From Denitratimonas yunnanensis (SeqCode) (GTDB lineage Bacteria; Pseudomonadota; Gammaproteobacteria; Xanthomonadales; Xanthomonadaceae): 64,000 bases of DNA. Made by a program: the position numbers and the translations under genes. The notes beneath the pieces are model-generated. The model searched no databases, had not been told where the DNA came from, and saw nothing but the letters and a program-made list of their open reading frames with translations. Positions 1-8,390 of the stretch are shown here, piece after piece. The stretch lies in the NCBI GenBank assembly GCA_026410415.1, contig JAPMLR010000009.1:1-64000 (forward strand). The letters are read 5' to 3'. Numbering within the stretch: position 1 is the stretch's first letter; every line of letters begins with the position of its first letter.

Positions 1-323
1 AAGCCGGCGGCATCGGCGCGGTCGGTCTTGTTGCGCCGGACATACGGGCGCACATGCTGCGCCGGCAACAGTTCCACCGAATGACCGAGCCGCACGAAGC
101 GCCGCGCCCAAGCGTGCGCCGAACCGCAGGCTTCCATCACGATGCGCAATGGCGCGCGATTTTCCAGACACTCGGCAAATGGCCCACGCTTGAGCCGCTT
201 GCGCTCCACGATGCGCCCCGCTGCATCGGCAAACGCCAGCTCGAACACATCCTTGGCCAAGTCCACCGCCAGCGTGACGGCGGCGGACGATTCATTGCGA
301 ACAACTTTGGTGGTAGCGTGCAT
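1..323 (-). CDS. IS110/IS1111 family transposase, N-terminal part
   Basis: This is the N-terminal DEDD (RuvC-like) domain of an IS110-family recombinase. The visible 107 codons contain the first acidic block (AVDLAKD, near residue 18), a MEACGSAHAW block with the conserved Glu, and a KTDRADA block with the paired Asp residues, which together make the DEDD signature. The start chosen is the ATG at 323, because a strong GGGAGGAG ribosome site lies about 6-8 bases upstream; an in-frame ATG further out (MSQTEG) has no such site. The C-terminal Ser-containing domain is beyond the left edge. The family moves by copying or excising through a circular intermediate and is guided by an element-encoded RNA; that is family knowledge, not seen here. 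Confidence 0.88.
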   Translation of the reverse strand, partial: MHATTKVVRNESSAAVTLAVDLAKDVFELAFADAAGRIVERKRLKRGPFAECLENRAPLRIVMEACGSAHAWARRFVRLGHSVELLPAQHVRPYVRRNKTDRADAAG

Positions 324-411
324 GTCGGACTCCTCCCGTGATCCCGTGTCCTGATGGCGAACACCTTCAGTCTGGCTCATCGAAGCCGTGTGGCGACGCG
401 GGGGGAGTCCA
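1..411 (-). mobile_element. IS1111-attC-like element, copy 1 (cut by window edge)
   Basis: The right end of an IS110-family element reads into the window on the minus strand. The terminal inverted repeat GGGGGAGTCCAT (about 400-411) is followed by half an attC site. Unlike the other copies in this window, the transposase frame here stays open to the left edge and continues past the point where copies 2 and 3 are deleted, so this may be a full-length, autonomous copy. The left end, the rest of the transposase and the guide-RNA region are outside the window. Confidence 0.85.
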
Positions 412-415
412 TTCG

Positions 416-466
416 ATCATTCAACCCGACGCCGCTTCGCGGCGCGGCTTAATTCAGGCGTTAGGC
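416..466 (+). other. attC right half, split by IS copy 1
   Basis: After the IS end comes an attC arm: L'' ACCCGACGCC, a centre GCTTCGC, L' GGCGCGGCTTAATTCAGGC and the R' core GTTAGGC at 460-466. The arms can fold into the usual single-strand hairpin. The R'' box of this site must lie left of the IS, outside the window. The half-site closely resembles the attC of aadA-type cassettes. Confidence 0.85.
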
Positions 467-482
467 GCCATGGGAGAGTTTC

Positions 483-983
483 GTGGGGATGACCCCTTTC
501 GAATTCCTTGAATCTTTCGTGCAGGGAAATCTTGCGGACTGCCAAGAGAATCCTGGCTCCGTGCGCAGGGCATTTAATGCAGCGGTATCAGCGTCGCAGC
601 TAGCTGATCATTGGTATACATACAGCAAACGCCACAACCCGCATCTGGTTGCTAGCTTCAAGGATCTTGGGAGCTACGTGGAGCATCTTTGCCAAGAGAC
701 TTCCGGCGCATTCCGGGAGGTGAGAAGCGTTGCAAATGCTTATAAACATCTTTATACAGACGTAAGCTCCAAGTTCGGTGGGTACTCCTCGGTAGACTCA
801 ACCGGGGCAATCGAGGCGGTCATGCAACTTGATGAATCTAACCTAGAGATGGTTTCAGAGGATTATCAAGCAACGCCGTCGGTTGTGGTGGTCACCCGGC
901 GAGACGGCTCCAAGCTGGAGTTTTTACCGGCACTAGAGAAAGTTGTTGAGTACTGGTGGGCCAACATCCAAAATAGCGCCTAA
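483..983 (+). CDS. Hypothetical cassette protein, 166 aa
   Basis: No family is recognised. The product is soluble-looking, without signal peptide or membrane segment, and mostly helical in appearance for the first 110 residues; a block RSVANAYKHL near residue 80 is the most motif-like part. The start is either the GTG at 483 (GGGAGAG about 5 bases upstream) or the ATG two codons later. The gene begins 17 bases after the attC R' core and its TAA stop lies inside the R'' box of its own attC (GCCTAAC, 978-984), which is typical cassette packing. Its G+C is clearly lower than the core genome. No promoter is obvious; expression may depend on upstream transcription. Confidence 0.8.
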   Translation: MGMTPFEFLESFVQGNLADCQENPGSVRRAFNAAVSASQLADHWYTYSKRHNPHLVASFKDLGSYVEHLCQETSGAFREVRSVANAYKHLYTDVSSKFGGYSSVDSTGAIEAVMQLDESNLEMVSEDYQATPSVVVVTRRDGSKLEFLPALEKVVEYWWANIQNSA

Positions 984-1017
984 CTATTCATGTATGGACT
1001 CCCCCGTCAACCCCTGA

Positions 1018-1078
1018 CAGCAGGATAGTGTGAAGCGTCAGCTTCACGGCGTTTGATTCTGCATTTTCCATCCTGCTG
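1018..1078 (-). ncRNA. Possible guide (seek/bridge) RNA remnant of IS copy 2
   Basis: In IS1111-group elements the guide RNA is encoded downstream of the transposase, which here is this left end. The segment shows an outer stem CAGCAGGAT (1018-1026) with ATCCTGCTG (1070-1078), and inside it a perfect hairpin GTGAAGC (1030-1036), loop GTCA, GCTTCAC (1041-1047), followed by an unpaired stretch 1048-1069 that could act as a recognition loop. The stems recur in copies 3 and 4. That it is transcribed, and on the minus strand, is inferred from the family. Confidence 0.4.
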
Positions 1079-1132
1079 ACGCTTTTGCTTCGACTCCGGC
1101 AAACGGGAGCGGTTGCATTCGTGTATTCGGCT

Positions 1133-1462
1133 TTACGGTGGGATGGTTTCCCGAGCCATCATTCCGGCCAGTCCGCTTGCCTGCGGACTGGCGTTCGCAG
1201 GCTCGCGGCATGCCGCTCGAAAGCCCTGCTCACCCGCGATACGAGGCCAGGCGTGCGCCGAACCGCAGGCTTCCATCACGATGCGCAACGGAGCGCGATT
1301 TTCCAGACACTCGGAAAATGGCCCACGCTTGAGCCGCTTGCGCTCCACGATGCGCCCCGCTGCATCGGCAAACGCCAGCTCGAACACATCCTTGGCCAGA
1401 TCCACCGCCAGCGTGACGGCGGCGGACGATTCATTGCGAACAGGTTTGGTGGTAGCGTGCAT
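1133..1462 (-). pseudogene. Transposase remnant in IS copy 2
   Basis: The reading frame keeps the GGGAGGAG ribosome site, the ATG at 1462 and the N-terminal DEDD block through MEACGSAHAW. It then runs into unrelated sequence (PRIAGEQGF...) and stops at 1133. The KTDRADA block and the whole catalytic C-terminal domain present in intact family members are missing, so the product cannot be an active recombinase. The residual open frame of about 109 codons could still be translated. Confidence 0.85.
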
Positions 1463-1555
1463 GTCGGACTCCTCCCGTGATCCCGTGTCCTGATGGCGAA
1501 CACCTTCAGCCTGGCTCATCGAAGCCGTGTGGCGACGCGGGGGGAGTCCATTCGA

Positions 1556-1605
1556 TCATTCAAGCCGAACCCGCTTCGCGGGTCGGCTTAACTCAGGTGT
1601 TATAT
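1556..1605 (+). other. attC right half, split by IS copy 2
   Basis: This half-site has L'' CAAGCCGAACCC, centre GCTTCGC, L' GGGTCGGCTTAACTCAGG and R' core GTTATAT (1599-1605). The R' core departs from GTTRRRY by one base, but its complement is found exactly as the R'' box (ATATAAC) at 8391-8397, which ties this boundary to the far end of the next cassette. Confidence 0.85.
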
Positions 1606-1647
1606 GCGCAACCCAGCCCGAACCAACCAAGGGAACCCGACCATCGG

Positions 1648-4035
1648 ATGACGAATAAAAAAGACCTATCAGAACGCGACATTTGCACCAAGTTCATCAC
1701 GCCTGCGCTGGAACAGGCAGGCTGGGATATGCAGAAACAGGTGCGCGAGGAAGTCGGTTTTACCGATGGCCGTATCTATGTGAAGGGCAATCTCACTACC
1801 CGTGGCAAGCGCAAGCGGGCGGATTACATCCTTTACTACAAACCCAATATCCCTGTCGCCATCATTGAGGCCAAGGACAACAAGCATTCGGTCATGGCAG
1901 GCATACAGCAGGGGCTGGATTACGCCACCATCCTGGACATACCAACTGTATTCAGCAGCAACGGCGATGGCTTCTATGAGCATGACCGTACTGCCGCAAG
2001 CGGCAGTGTCGAGCGCGAACTCCCGCTGCACGACTTCCCAACGCCAGAGCAGCTATGGGAGCGTTATAAGCGCTACAAAGGCATCACTACGCCAGAAGCC
2101 GAACGCATCAGCGCCCAGGATTACTTCTTCGATGGCACCAGCCGAAGCCCGCGTTACTACCAGCAGATCGCCATTAACCGCACGGTAGAGGCTATTGCCA
2201 AAGGCCAGCAGCGCATTCTGCTGACGATGGCTACCGGCACCGGAAAGACCTATACCGCCTTTCAGATCATCCATCGTCTCTGGAAGGCCGGAGCCAAGAA
2301 GCGCATCCTGTTTCTAGCCGACCGCAATGCGCTAATCGACCAGACCCGGCGCGGCGATTTTCGTCATTTCAAAGACAAAATGACGGTGATCAAGCACAAG
2401 AAGATCGACAAATCCTACGAGATCTATCTGGCGCTGTATCAAGGGCTGACCAACTACGATGAAGACAAGGACGCCTACCGTGAATTCAGCCCGGACTTCT
2501 TCGATCTGATCGTCATCGACGAGTGCCACCGTGGCAGCGCCTCGGAAGACAGTGCCTGGCGTGAGATTCTGGATTATTTCAAAACAGCCACCCACATTGG
2601 CCTTACTGCCACCCCCAAGGAAACCGAAACGGTTTCCAGCACCGAATACTTCGGCGAACCCATTTATACCTACTCGCTCAAGCAAGGCATACAGGATGGC
2701 TTTCTTGCTCCTTACAAGGTGCTTCGGGTCGGCCTGAATGTCGATCTGGAAGGTTGGCGACCGGAGGCAGGCAAAACCGACAAGAGCGGCCAACTGGTGG
2801 AAGACCGCATCTACAATCGCAAGGATTACGACAAAAACCTGGTTATCGACGAGCGCACCGAAGCTGTGGCCAACAAGATTACCGAATACCTGACGAAAAC
2901 CAACCGCTTCGACAAAACCATCGTGTTTTGCGTAGATATCGACCACGCCCAGCGCATGCGTGCGGCCTTGGCCAACGCCAACAGCGACCTGATGGTGCAG
3001 AACCCCAAGTACGTCATGCAGATCACAGGCGACAACGACGAAGGCAAGCGAGAACTGGACAATTTTATCAACCCGGAAGAACGCTATCCGGTGATTGCCA
3101 CTACCTCCAAGCTGATGACCACCGGCGTCGATGCCCAAACCTGCAAGCTGATCGTACTCGACAGCAACATCGGTTCGATGACCGAGTTCAAACAAATCAT
3201 TGGGCGCGGCACCCGTATCAACGAAGAGTTCGGCAAGACCTTTTTTACTATTCTTGATTTTCGCAATGTCACCGATCTGTTTGCCGACCCGGATTTCGAC
3301 GGCGATCCGGTGCGCGTCAAAGAGCTTGGTCAGGATGACGACTTTGAGACACCTGAAGAAGAAATCGCCGAAGGCGAGACCATCACCGATGAAACTGGCG
3401 AGGAAATCATCTTCGATCCACCGACTGAACCACCGGAAATCATCACCGGCGGGGAGATCGTCAGCGAACCGCGCGCCAAGTACTACGTCAATGGCGTCAA
3501 TGTCGCCATCCTCAACGAGCGCATTCAGTACATGGACGGCAACGGCAAGCTGATCACCGGCAGCCTGAAGGATTACACCCGCCAGAAGGTGCGCGAGCAA
3601 TACCAGTCACTGGATGACTTTCTGGGCAAATGGCGTAGCGCCGACAAAAAGCAAGCCATCATTGACGAGCTGACCGAACAGGGCATCGTACTGGAGAATC
3701 TGAAGGAAGCCATCGGCAAGGAAATGGATATCTTCGACATGATCTGCCACACCGCCTTCGATCAACCGCCGCTTACCCGCGCCGAACGCGCCAAGCAGGT
3801 CAGAAAGCGCGATGTATTTACCCAATATGGTGAGCAAGCTCGTAAAGTGCTGGATGCCCTGCTGGATAAGTACGCCGATGAAGGCATCGAGAACATCGAA
3901 GACATCAAAGTGCTCAAGGTCAACCCCTTCGACCAGTTCGGCACACCCACAGAAATCATTAAACTTTTCGGCGGCAAGCCACAATACTTGCAGGCCCTAA
4001 CCCAACTGGAGCAAGCCCTCTATCAAGCGGCTTGA
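1648..4035 (+). CDS. hsdR: Type I restriction enzyme R subunit (HsdR)
   Basis: This is the ATP-driven translocase and nuclease subunit of a type I RM complex (R2M2S) that cuts unmethylated DNA far from its target. The 795-aa product shows, in order, a PD-(D/E)xK nuclease near the N-terminus (Asp59, then EAK at 74-76), Walker A ATGTGKT (195-201), a DECH box (291-294), TATP (320-323), and helicase motif VI GRGTR (519-523), followed by an acidic linker and a C-terminal helical domain that contacts the methylase. The ATG at 1648 is chosen because homology starts here (MTNKKDLSER) and GGGAA lies upstream; the frame is open further left, but only through attC and IS sequence. hsdM follows after 28 bases. 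The nuclease and helicase motifs all look intact. Confidence 0.94.
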   Translation: MTNKKDLSERDICTKFITPALEQAGWDMQKQVREEVGFTDGRIYVKGNLTTRGKRKRADYILYYKPNIPVAIIEAKDNKHSVMAGIQQGLDYATILDIPTVFSSNGDGFYEHDRTAASGSVERELPLHDFPTPEQLWERYKRYKGITTPEAERISAQDYFFDGTSRSPRYYQQIAINRTVEAIAKGQQRILLTMATGTGKTYTAFQIIHRLWKAGAKKRILFLADRNALIDQTRRGDFRHFKDKMTVIKHKKIDKSYEIYLALYQGLTNYDEDKDAYREFSPDFFDLIVIDECHRGSASEDSAWREILDYFKTATHIGLTATPKETETVSSTEYFGEPIYTYSLKQGIQDGFLAPYKVLRVGLNVDLEGWRPEAGKTDKSGQLVEDRIYNRKDYDKNLVIDERTEAVANKITEYLTKTNRFDKTIVFCVDIDHAQRMRAALANANSDLMVQNPKYVMQITGDNDEGKRELDNFINPEERYPVIATTSKLMTTGVDAQTCKLIVLDSNIGSMTEFKQIIGRGTRINEEFGKTFFTILDFRNVTDLFADPDFDGDPVRVKELGQDDDFETPEEEIAEGETITDETGEEIIFDPPTEPPEIITGGEIVSEPRAKYYVNGVNVAILNERIQYMDGNGKLITGSLKDYTRQKVREQYQSLDDFLGKWRSADKKQAIIDELTEQGIVLENLKEAIGKEMDIFDMICHTAFDQPPLTRAERAKQVRKRDVFTQYGEQARKVLDALLDKYADEGIENIEDIKVLKVNPFDQFGTPTEIIKLFGGKPQYLQALTQLEQALYQAA

Positions 4036-4063
4036 ATCACGAACAAGAGAGCAGTAACGCAAT

Positions 4064-5500
4064 ATGGCAAACGTATCAGGCATCGTAAAATCCGCCCGCA
4101 ACATCATGCGCCAAGACACCGGAACCGGCAGCGACGAGCTGCGCATCCTGCAACTGGGCTGGATGCTGTTTTTAAAAATCTTCAGCGACAAGGACAAAGA
4201 GCTGGAGCTGATGGACGACAACTACATCTCGCCGATTCCCGCTGAGCTGCACTGGGACGAATGGGCCGGTGATGACGAGGGCATGACCGGGGACGAACTG
4301 TTGCAGTTTGTCGATCGCAAGCTGTTCCCGACCCTGTCGGAAATAGACCTCTCCAGCGGCAATCGCCGTGCTGTATTGGTGCATGAAGTATTTGCCAACA
4401 ACTACAACTACATGAAATCCGGCATCCACCTGCGGCAGGTGATCAACAAGCTGAACGAGATCGACTTCAACAACAGCAAAGACCTGCACCTGTTCGGCCA
4501 GATTTATGAAACCTTCCTGAGCGAACTGCAAAGCGCCGGCACTCTGGGCGAGTTCTATACCCCACGCGCTGTCACCCAGTTTATGACTGAAATGGTCAAC
4601 CCTGCCCACGGCGAGACCGTGCTTGACCCCGCCTGCGGTACCGGCGGCTTCCTGACGGCGGTGATTGAACACCTGAAGGCCAGTGCCAGCACGGTGGCCG
4701 AGCGCGAAGCCATTGCCCACAATGTGCGCGGCTGGGAATACAAACCCTTGCCCTACATGCTGGCCAACACCAACCTGATCCTGCACGACATCATCACCCC
4801 CAGCATCCAGTTTGGTGACTCGCTGCAACGACCCCTGAGTGAATACACGCGCAAAGATCGGGTAGACGTGATCATCGCCAATCCGCCCTTTGGTGGCGTG
4901 GTTTCCAACAACAACGAGAACAACTTTCCGCAAACCTACCGCACCAAGGAATCGGCTGACTTGTTCTTGATCCTGATGATCCACCTGCTCAAGGACGGTG
5001 GCCGCGCTGCCATTGTCTTGCCCGATGGTTCACTTACCGGCGATGGTGTCAAACAACGTATCCGCCAAAAATTGCTGGAAGACTGTAACCTGCACACCAT
5101 CGTGCGCCTGCCCAACTCCGTGTTCCAGCCCTATGCCTCAGTGGCCACCAACCTGCTATTTTTCACCAAGGGCGAGCCGACACAGAACATTTGGTACTAC
5201 GAACACAAATTGCCAGAAGGCTACAAGGCCTACTCGAAAACCAAGCCGATTCAATTAGCCGAGTTCGATACCCTGAAAAGTTGGTGGGACTCAAATAAAG
5301 GTAGGCGTGAAGCCAACGAGCAGGCGTGGCAGGTGGATATCGACACCATCAAAGCTAATGGGTACAACCTTGACATCAAGAACCCGCACCGCGCCGAGGA
5401 AGAAAAGCAGCACAGCAGTACCGAACTGCTGGACCTGTTGCATCAGTCCTTTGCCAAGGGCGATCAGTTGCTGGAGCAGTTGCGGAAGGAGTTGGTGTAG
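4064..5500 (+). CDS. hsdM: Type I RM adenine methyltransferase (HsdM)
   Basis: HsdM transfers a methyl group from S-adenosylmethionine to adenine in the type I recognition sequence, protecting host DNA, and forms the M2S core of the complex. The 478-aa protein has an N-terminal helical HsdM domain (about 1-150), the SAM-binding motif DPACGTGGF (188-196) and the catalytic motif NPPF (273-276), in the order of gamma-class N6-adenine methylases. Length is normal. Its TAG stop shares one base with the GTG start of hsdS, so the two are translationally coupled, which fits the fixed M:S ratio of the enzyme. Confidence 0.95.
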   Translation: MANVSGIVKSARNIMRQDTGTGSDELRILQLGWMLFLKIFSDKDKELELMDDNYISPIPAELHWDEWAGDDEGMTGDELLQFVDRKLFPTLSEIDLSSGNRRAVLVHEVFANNYNYMKSGIHLRQVINKLNEIDFNNSKDLHLFGQIYETFLSELQSAGTLGEFYTPRAVTQFMTEMVNPAHGETVLDPACGTGGFLTAVIEHLKASASTVAEREAIAHNVRGWEYKPLPYMLANTNLILHDIITPSIQFGDSLQRPLSEYTRKDRVDVIIANPPFGGVVSNNNENNFPQTYRTKESADLFLILMIHLLKDGGRAAIVLPDGSLTGDGVKQRIRQKLLEDCNLHTIVRLPNSVFQPYASVATNLLFFTKGEPTQNIWYYEHKLPEGYKAYSKTKPIQLAEFDTLKSWWDSNKGRREANEQAWQVDIDTIKANGYNLDIKNPHRAEEEKQHSSTELLDLLHQSFAKGDQLLEQLRKELV

Positions 5501-6912
5501 TGAGTAAACCGGTACTGATTGGCGATTTTCTTCACCGCATTAAAAGACCAATAAACCTTGAGCCCGCATCACGGTACAAACTTGTGACCGTGAAGCTATA
5601 TCACAAGGGAGTGGTGCTACGTGAAGAAAAACTAGGCGCCGATATAAAGTCAAAAATGTATCAGGTTAAAGAGGGTGATTTTATCCTTTCAGGCATTGAT
5701 GCCAGAAATGGGGCGTTTGGTATTGTGCCACCGGAACTGGATGGCGCAGTTGTTACAAACGATTTCTGGTACTTTGAAATTGACGATGATGTGGTCGATA
5801 AAGGTTTCTTTTTGGAGATCACTTCGACGCATTGGTTTGACGAGATCTGCCGAAAAGGCAGTGATGGCACAACGCAACGAATTCGCTTACAAAAAGATAA
5901 ATTTTTCAACCAAATAATTTATCTACCTGATTTGTCTGAACAGCGAAGATTCAATAAGAAATTTCAAGCCATTAAAGCGAGTAACAAAACATTATCGTCT
6001 GAACTAACCCACCAACACACCCTGCTAAAAAAACTGCGTCAGCAAATTTTGCAGGAAGCGATCCAAGGCAAACTCACCGCCGACTGGCGAGCGCAAAACC
6101 TTGATGTGGAACCGGCCAGCGAACTACTCAAACGCATCGCTGCCGAAAAAGCGCGACTGGTTAAAGACAAAAAAATCAAAGCGCAAAAACCATTGCCGCC
6201 GATCACGGACGAGGTAAAGCCGTTTGAACTTCCGCAGGGGTGGGCTTGGTGTCGAATTGATGACATGCTTGAGAATAAACGTCACGCGTTAAAAGCAGGG
6301 CCTTTTGGGTCATCGCTGACGAAAGCTATGTATTGTTCATCGGGCTACAAAGTCTACGGGCAGGAACAGGTTATCAAGCAAGACCCAAAGTATGGAGGCT
6401 ACTATATAAGACAAGAAAAGTACGATGAACTATCTTCATGTAAAGTTTCTTCAGGCGACATCTTAATCAGCCTGGTTGGAACAATCGGAAAGTTATTGAT
6501 ATTGCCCGATCAAATCGAACAGGGGGTAATCAATCCTAGATTGATTAAAATCTCGTTACATAAGTCGCTCAATGCAGCATATTTCGATAAATCATACTCA
6601 TCCAATATTATTCAGCAGCAGTTAAAAGACAATGCAAGCGGACAAACAATGGACGTAATTAGCATTAAAATTCTGAAGTCTGTCCTTTTTCCACTACCGC
6701 CTCTTACTGAACAACAAGCCATCGTAGCAAAAGTCGAAAAACTGCTCGCTCTATGCGATCAACTGGAAACCCAGATCACCCAAAACCAGAGCCACGCCGA
6801 ACAATTGATGCAGGCGGTATTGAAAGAAGCTTTCAGCCTTAACAGAGAAGTCGAAACCGAAGCGAAGAAGAGAAAGGTAAGCACTGATACCCTGGAGGCT
6901 ATACGTGCTTAA
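5500..6912 (+). CDS. hsdS: Type I RM specificity subunit (HsdS)
   Basis: HsdS recognises the bipartite DNA target. The 470-aa protein has the usual layout: first target-recognition domain (about 1-150), a long helical spacer (about 150-215, ending near GKLTADWRAQN), second recognition domain (about 235-395, starting at PQGWAWCRIDD), and a C-terminal helix (from LTEQQAIVAKVEKLL). The start is GTG 5500 with AAGGAG 9 bases upstream, overlapping hsdM by one base. Both recognition domains (about 5500-5950 and 6260-6680) are markedly A+T-richer than the helical spacers, as expected if they were exchanged horizontally. The gene runs 8 bases into kwaA. Target sequence cannot be predicted by eye. Confidence 0.93.
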   Translation: MSKPVLIGDFLHRIKRPINLEPASRYKLVTVKLYHKGVVLREEKLGADIKSKMYQVKEGDFILSGIDARNGAFGIVPPELDGAVVTNDFWYFEIDDDVVDKGFFLEITSTHWFDEICRKGSDGTTQRIRLQKDKFFNQIIYLPDLSEQRRFNKKFQAIKASNKTLSSELTHQHTLLKKLRQQILQEAIQGKLTADWRAQNLDVEPASELLKRIAAEKARLVKDKKIKAQKPLPPITDEVKPFELPQGWAWCRIDDMLENKRHALKAGPFGSSLTKAMYCSSGYKVYGQEQVIKQDPKYGGYYIRQEKYDELSSCKVSSGDILISLVGTIGKLLILPDQIEQGVINPRLIKISLHKSLNAAYFDKSYSSNIIQQQLKDNASGQTMDVISIKILKSVLFPLPPLTEQQAIVAKVEKLLALCDQLETQITQNQSHAEQLMQAVLKEAFSLNREVETEAKKRKVSTDTLEAIRA

Positions 6913-7474
6913 CCGGCTCGCCAAGCTGGCGCTGGTATCCACGGCACTGGCGCCCATCTGCCTCACGCTGTGGTTTGTTGAAATCAGCAGCGCTTGGCAG
7001 CGCGGCGTGCCGTGGTCGGAGAATCTGGCAGCCCATTGGCTGGTGGGCAGTGGCTATCTGCTGGCCGCGCTGGTGTTGAGTGGCCTGTGCTTTGGTCTGG
7101 TTTGGCTGGCGGCCTCGCGCCACGGGCTTGAGCGCCTGCCGGTAAAGATCAAATCGGTCAAAACCGTGGACAAGGAGATCGTCGGCTTTCTGCTGGTCTA
7201 CCTGCTGCCGCTTATCAATCAGAGCCAGAGCACCATCAGCGTGCCGGTACTGGTGTTTGTGGCGGTAATCTTTTTCTTTATCGTCTACAACTCCCACGCC
7301 TACCACTTCAACCCTTTGTTGGGGTTTTTCGGCTATCACTTCTATGAAGTAACCATTGAGGGCGACATCACCTATGTGTTGATCACCCGCCAGAACATAA
7401 CCGACTGCAAGGCGGTATCGCAGGTGGTGCAATTAACCGAATACATGATCCTGGATGCCAATCATGCCCAATAA
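6905..7474 (+). CDS. kwaA: Probable Kiwa defence membrane protein KwaA
   Basis: The 189-aa product has four hydrophobic segments (about 5-27, 45-70, 88-106, 113-132) and a short cytoplasmic tail, and matches the size and topology of KwaA, the inner-membrane sensor of the Kiwa anti-phage system. In characterised Kiwa, KwaA assembles with KwaB and detects phage attachment or injection at the membrane. The GTG at 6905 is chosen because GGAGG (6894-6898) lies 6 bases upstream; it overlaps the end of hsdS by 8 bases and the downstream kwaB by up to 20. The call rests on topology plus the clear kwaB partner, not on a sharp catalytic motif. Type I RM genes are frequent neighbours of Kiwa. Confidence 0.74.
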   Translation: MLNRLAKLALVSTALAPICLTLWFVEISSAWQRGVPWSENLAAHWLVGSGYLLAALVLSGLCFGLVWLAASRHGLERLPVKIKSVKTVDKEIVGFLLVYLLPLINQSQSTISVPVLVFVAVIFFFIVYNSHAYHFNPLLGFFGYHFYEVTIEGDITYVLITRQNITDCKAVSQVVQLTEYMILDANHAQ

Positions 7475-8372
7475 CAACAACGCCTCCAATCTGTTCGCTT
7501 TGGTGGATGATGAAGACGCGCCCATCCGACGCATTCCACTGACTGCAGCGCTCAATGCCGAACTGGCCCAACTCTTCGCCGAACAACAGGCTGCACTGCT
7601 TAACGACAGACAGCCCATCGCCTTCACGGGCAGCTACAACGTGGATGAGGGCGAAATCTTTACCATTGCCGATTACCCACTACCGCCCGCCATCGGCCAG
7701 GTCATCGGCAATCCGCTCACTTGTCCGGTGCTGAATCTCAACACCGAAACGCACCGCATCAAAGCTTTGTTCAGCGGCACCTGGACAGCAGCGAACAAAA
7801 CAGTCAATTTTCAGGTTTTCGATGCTGGCAAGCTTCTCTCGAATCGATGGACTCTGATAGGTTTACCGATCCAGGCGGGTGACACATATAAACGCCTTGA
7901 AGAACCTGGCCTGATACTGCAAGACAAACTGACGGCCCATTTCCACAACGGGACTCTACATTTCAGCTCCTATCACAATACCAAACGCTTTCTGGATCTG
8001 GCCGATTACTACCGCGAAGCCACCGACACCGATCTGGACGATTTTGCCGCCACCGACCTCTTTGCCTTCGAAGACGAAGCCAGCTTCAAGGAGCAAGCAG
8101 ACTCCATCATCCGCAAGAAAATCGCGCTGCTGCAGAAGAATGAAGTGCTGAAAGACCTCACCGTCACCGATATTCAAACCGTCGCCAACAACTTTAACGC
8201 CGAACTGCCGGAAGAACACCACATCACCATCTTGGTCAACGACGACGGCAAGTTGGTTATCCCGGAAGACAAGAAGCAACTGAAAGAACTCATTCGCTTC
8301 CTGGACGAAGACTACGTGACTGCACCCTTGACCAAACGAAAATGCCTCACCAATTCCAAGCAATATCTGTGA
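7455..8372 (+). CDS. kwaB: Probable Kiwa effector KwaB (DUF4868)
   Basis: The 305-aa protein fits the DUF4868/KwaB family (KwaB is about 315 aa). It is soluble, with a mixed alpha/beta N-terminal half and a C-terminal part ending in a FLDEDY...LTKRKCLTNSK block, the pattern typical of the family's C-terminus. KwaB is reported to bind DNA and to stop phage replication and late transcription once KwaA is triggered. Two starts are possible, the ATG at 7455 and another three codons later at 7464; both overlap kwaA, so translation is coupled. The stop is 18 bases before the R'' box of the cassette's attC, making it the last gene of the cassette. Confidence 0.78.
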   Translation: MPIMPNNNNASNLFALVDDEDAPIRRIPLTAALNAELAQLFAEQQAALLNDRQPIAFTGSYNVDEGEIFTIADYPLPPAIGQVIGNPLTCPVLNLNTETHRIKALFSGTWTAANKTVNFQVFDAGKLLSNRWTLIGLPIQAGDTYKRLEEPGLILQDKLTAHFHNGTLHFSSYHNTKRFLDLADYYREATDTDLDDFAATDLFAFEDEASFKEQADSIIRKKIALLQKNEVLKDLTVTDIQTVANNFNAELPEEHHITILVNDDGKLVIPEDKKQLKELIRFLDEDYVTAPLTKRKCLTNSKQYL

Positions 8373-8390
8373 GTCGCAGATGAAAAGGGC

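Larger units (their letters stand above)
991..1551 (-). mobile_element. IS1111-attC-like element, copy 2, internally deleted (~560 bp)
   Basis: A short element with perfect 12-bp inverted repeats, ATGGACTCCCCC (994-1005) and GGGGGAGTCCAT (1540-1551). It lies inside an attC site: R'' at 978-984 is on the left and the rest of the site begins at about 1556. It contains the 3' non-coding end of the IS (about 1006-1255) joined to the first third of the transposase gene (about 1256-1462). A full IS1111 element is about 1.4-1.5 kb, so roughly 0.9 kb of transposase has been lost. Orientation and insertion point match copies 1, 3 and 4. Confidence 0.85.

Noticed and set aside
1477-1647. Longer HsdR starting in the IS remnant
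   Set aside because: The extra 57 residues come from IS and attC sequence; HsdR similarity starts at 1648.
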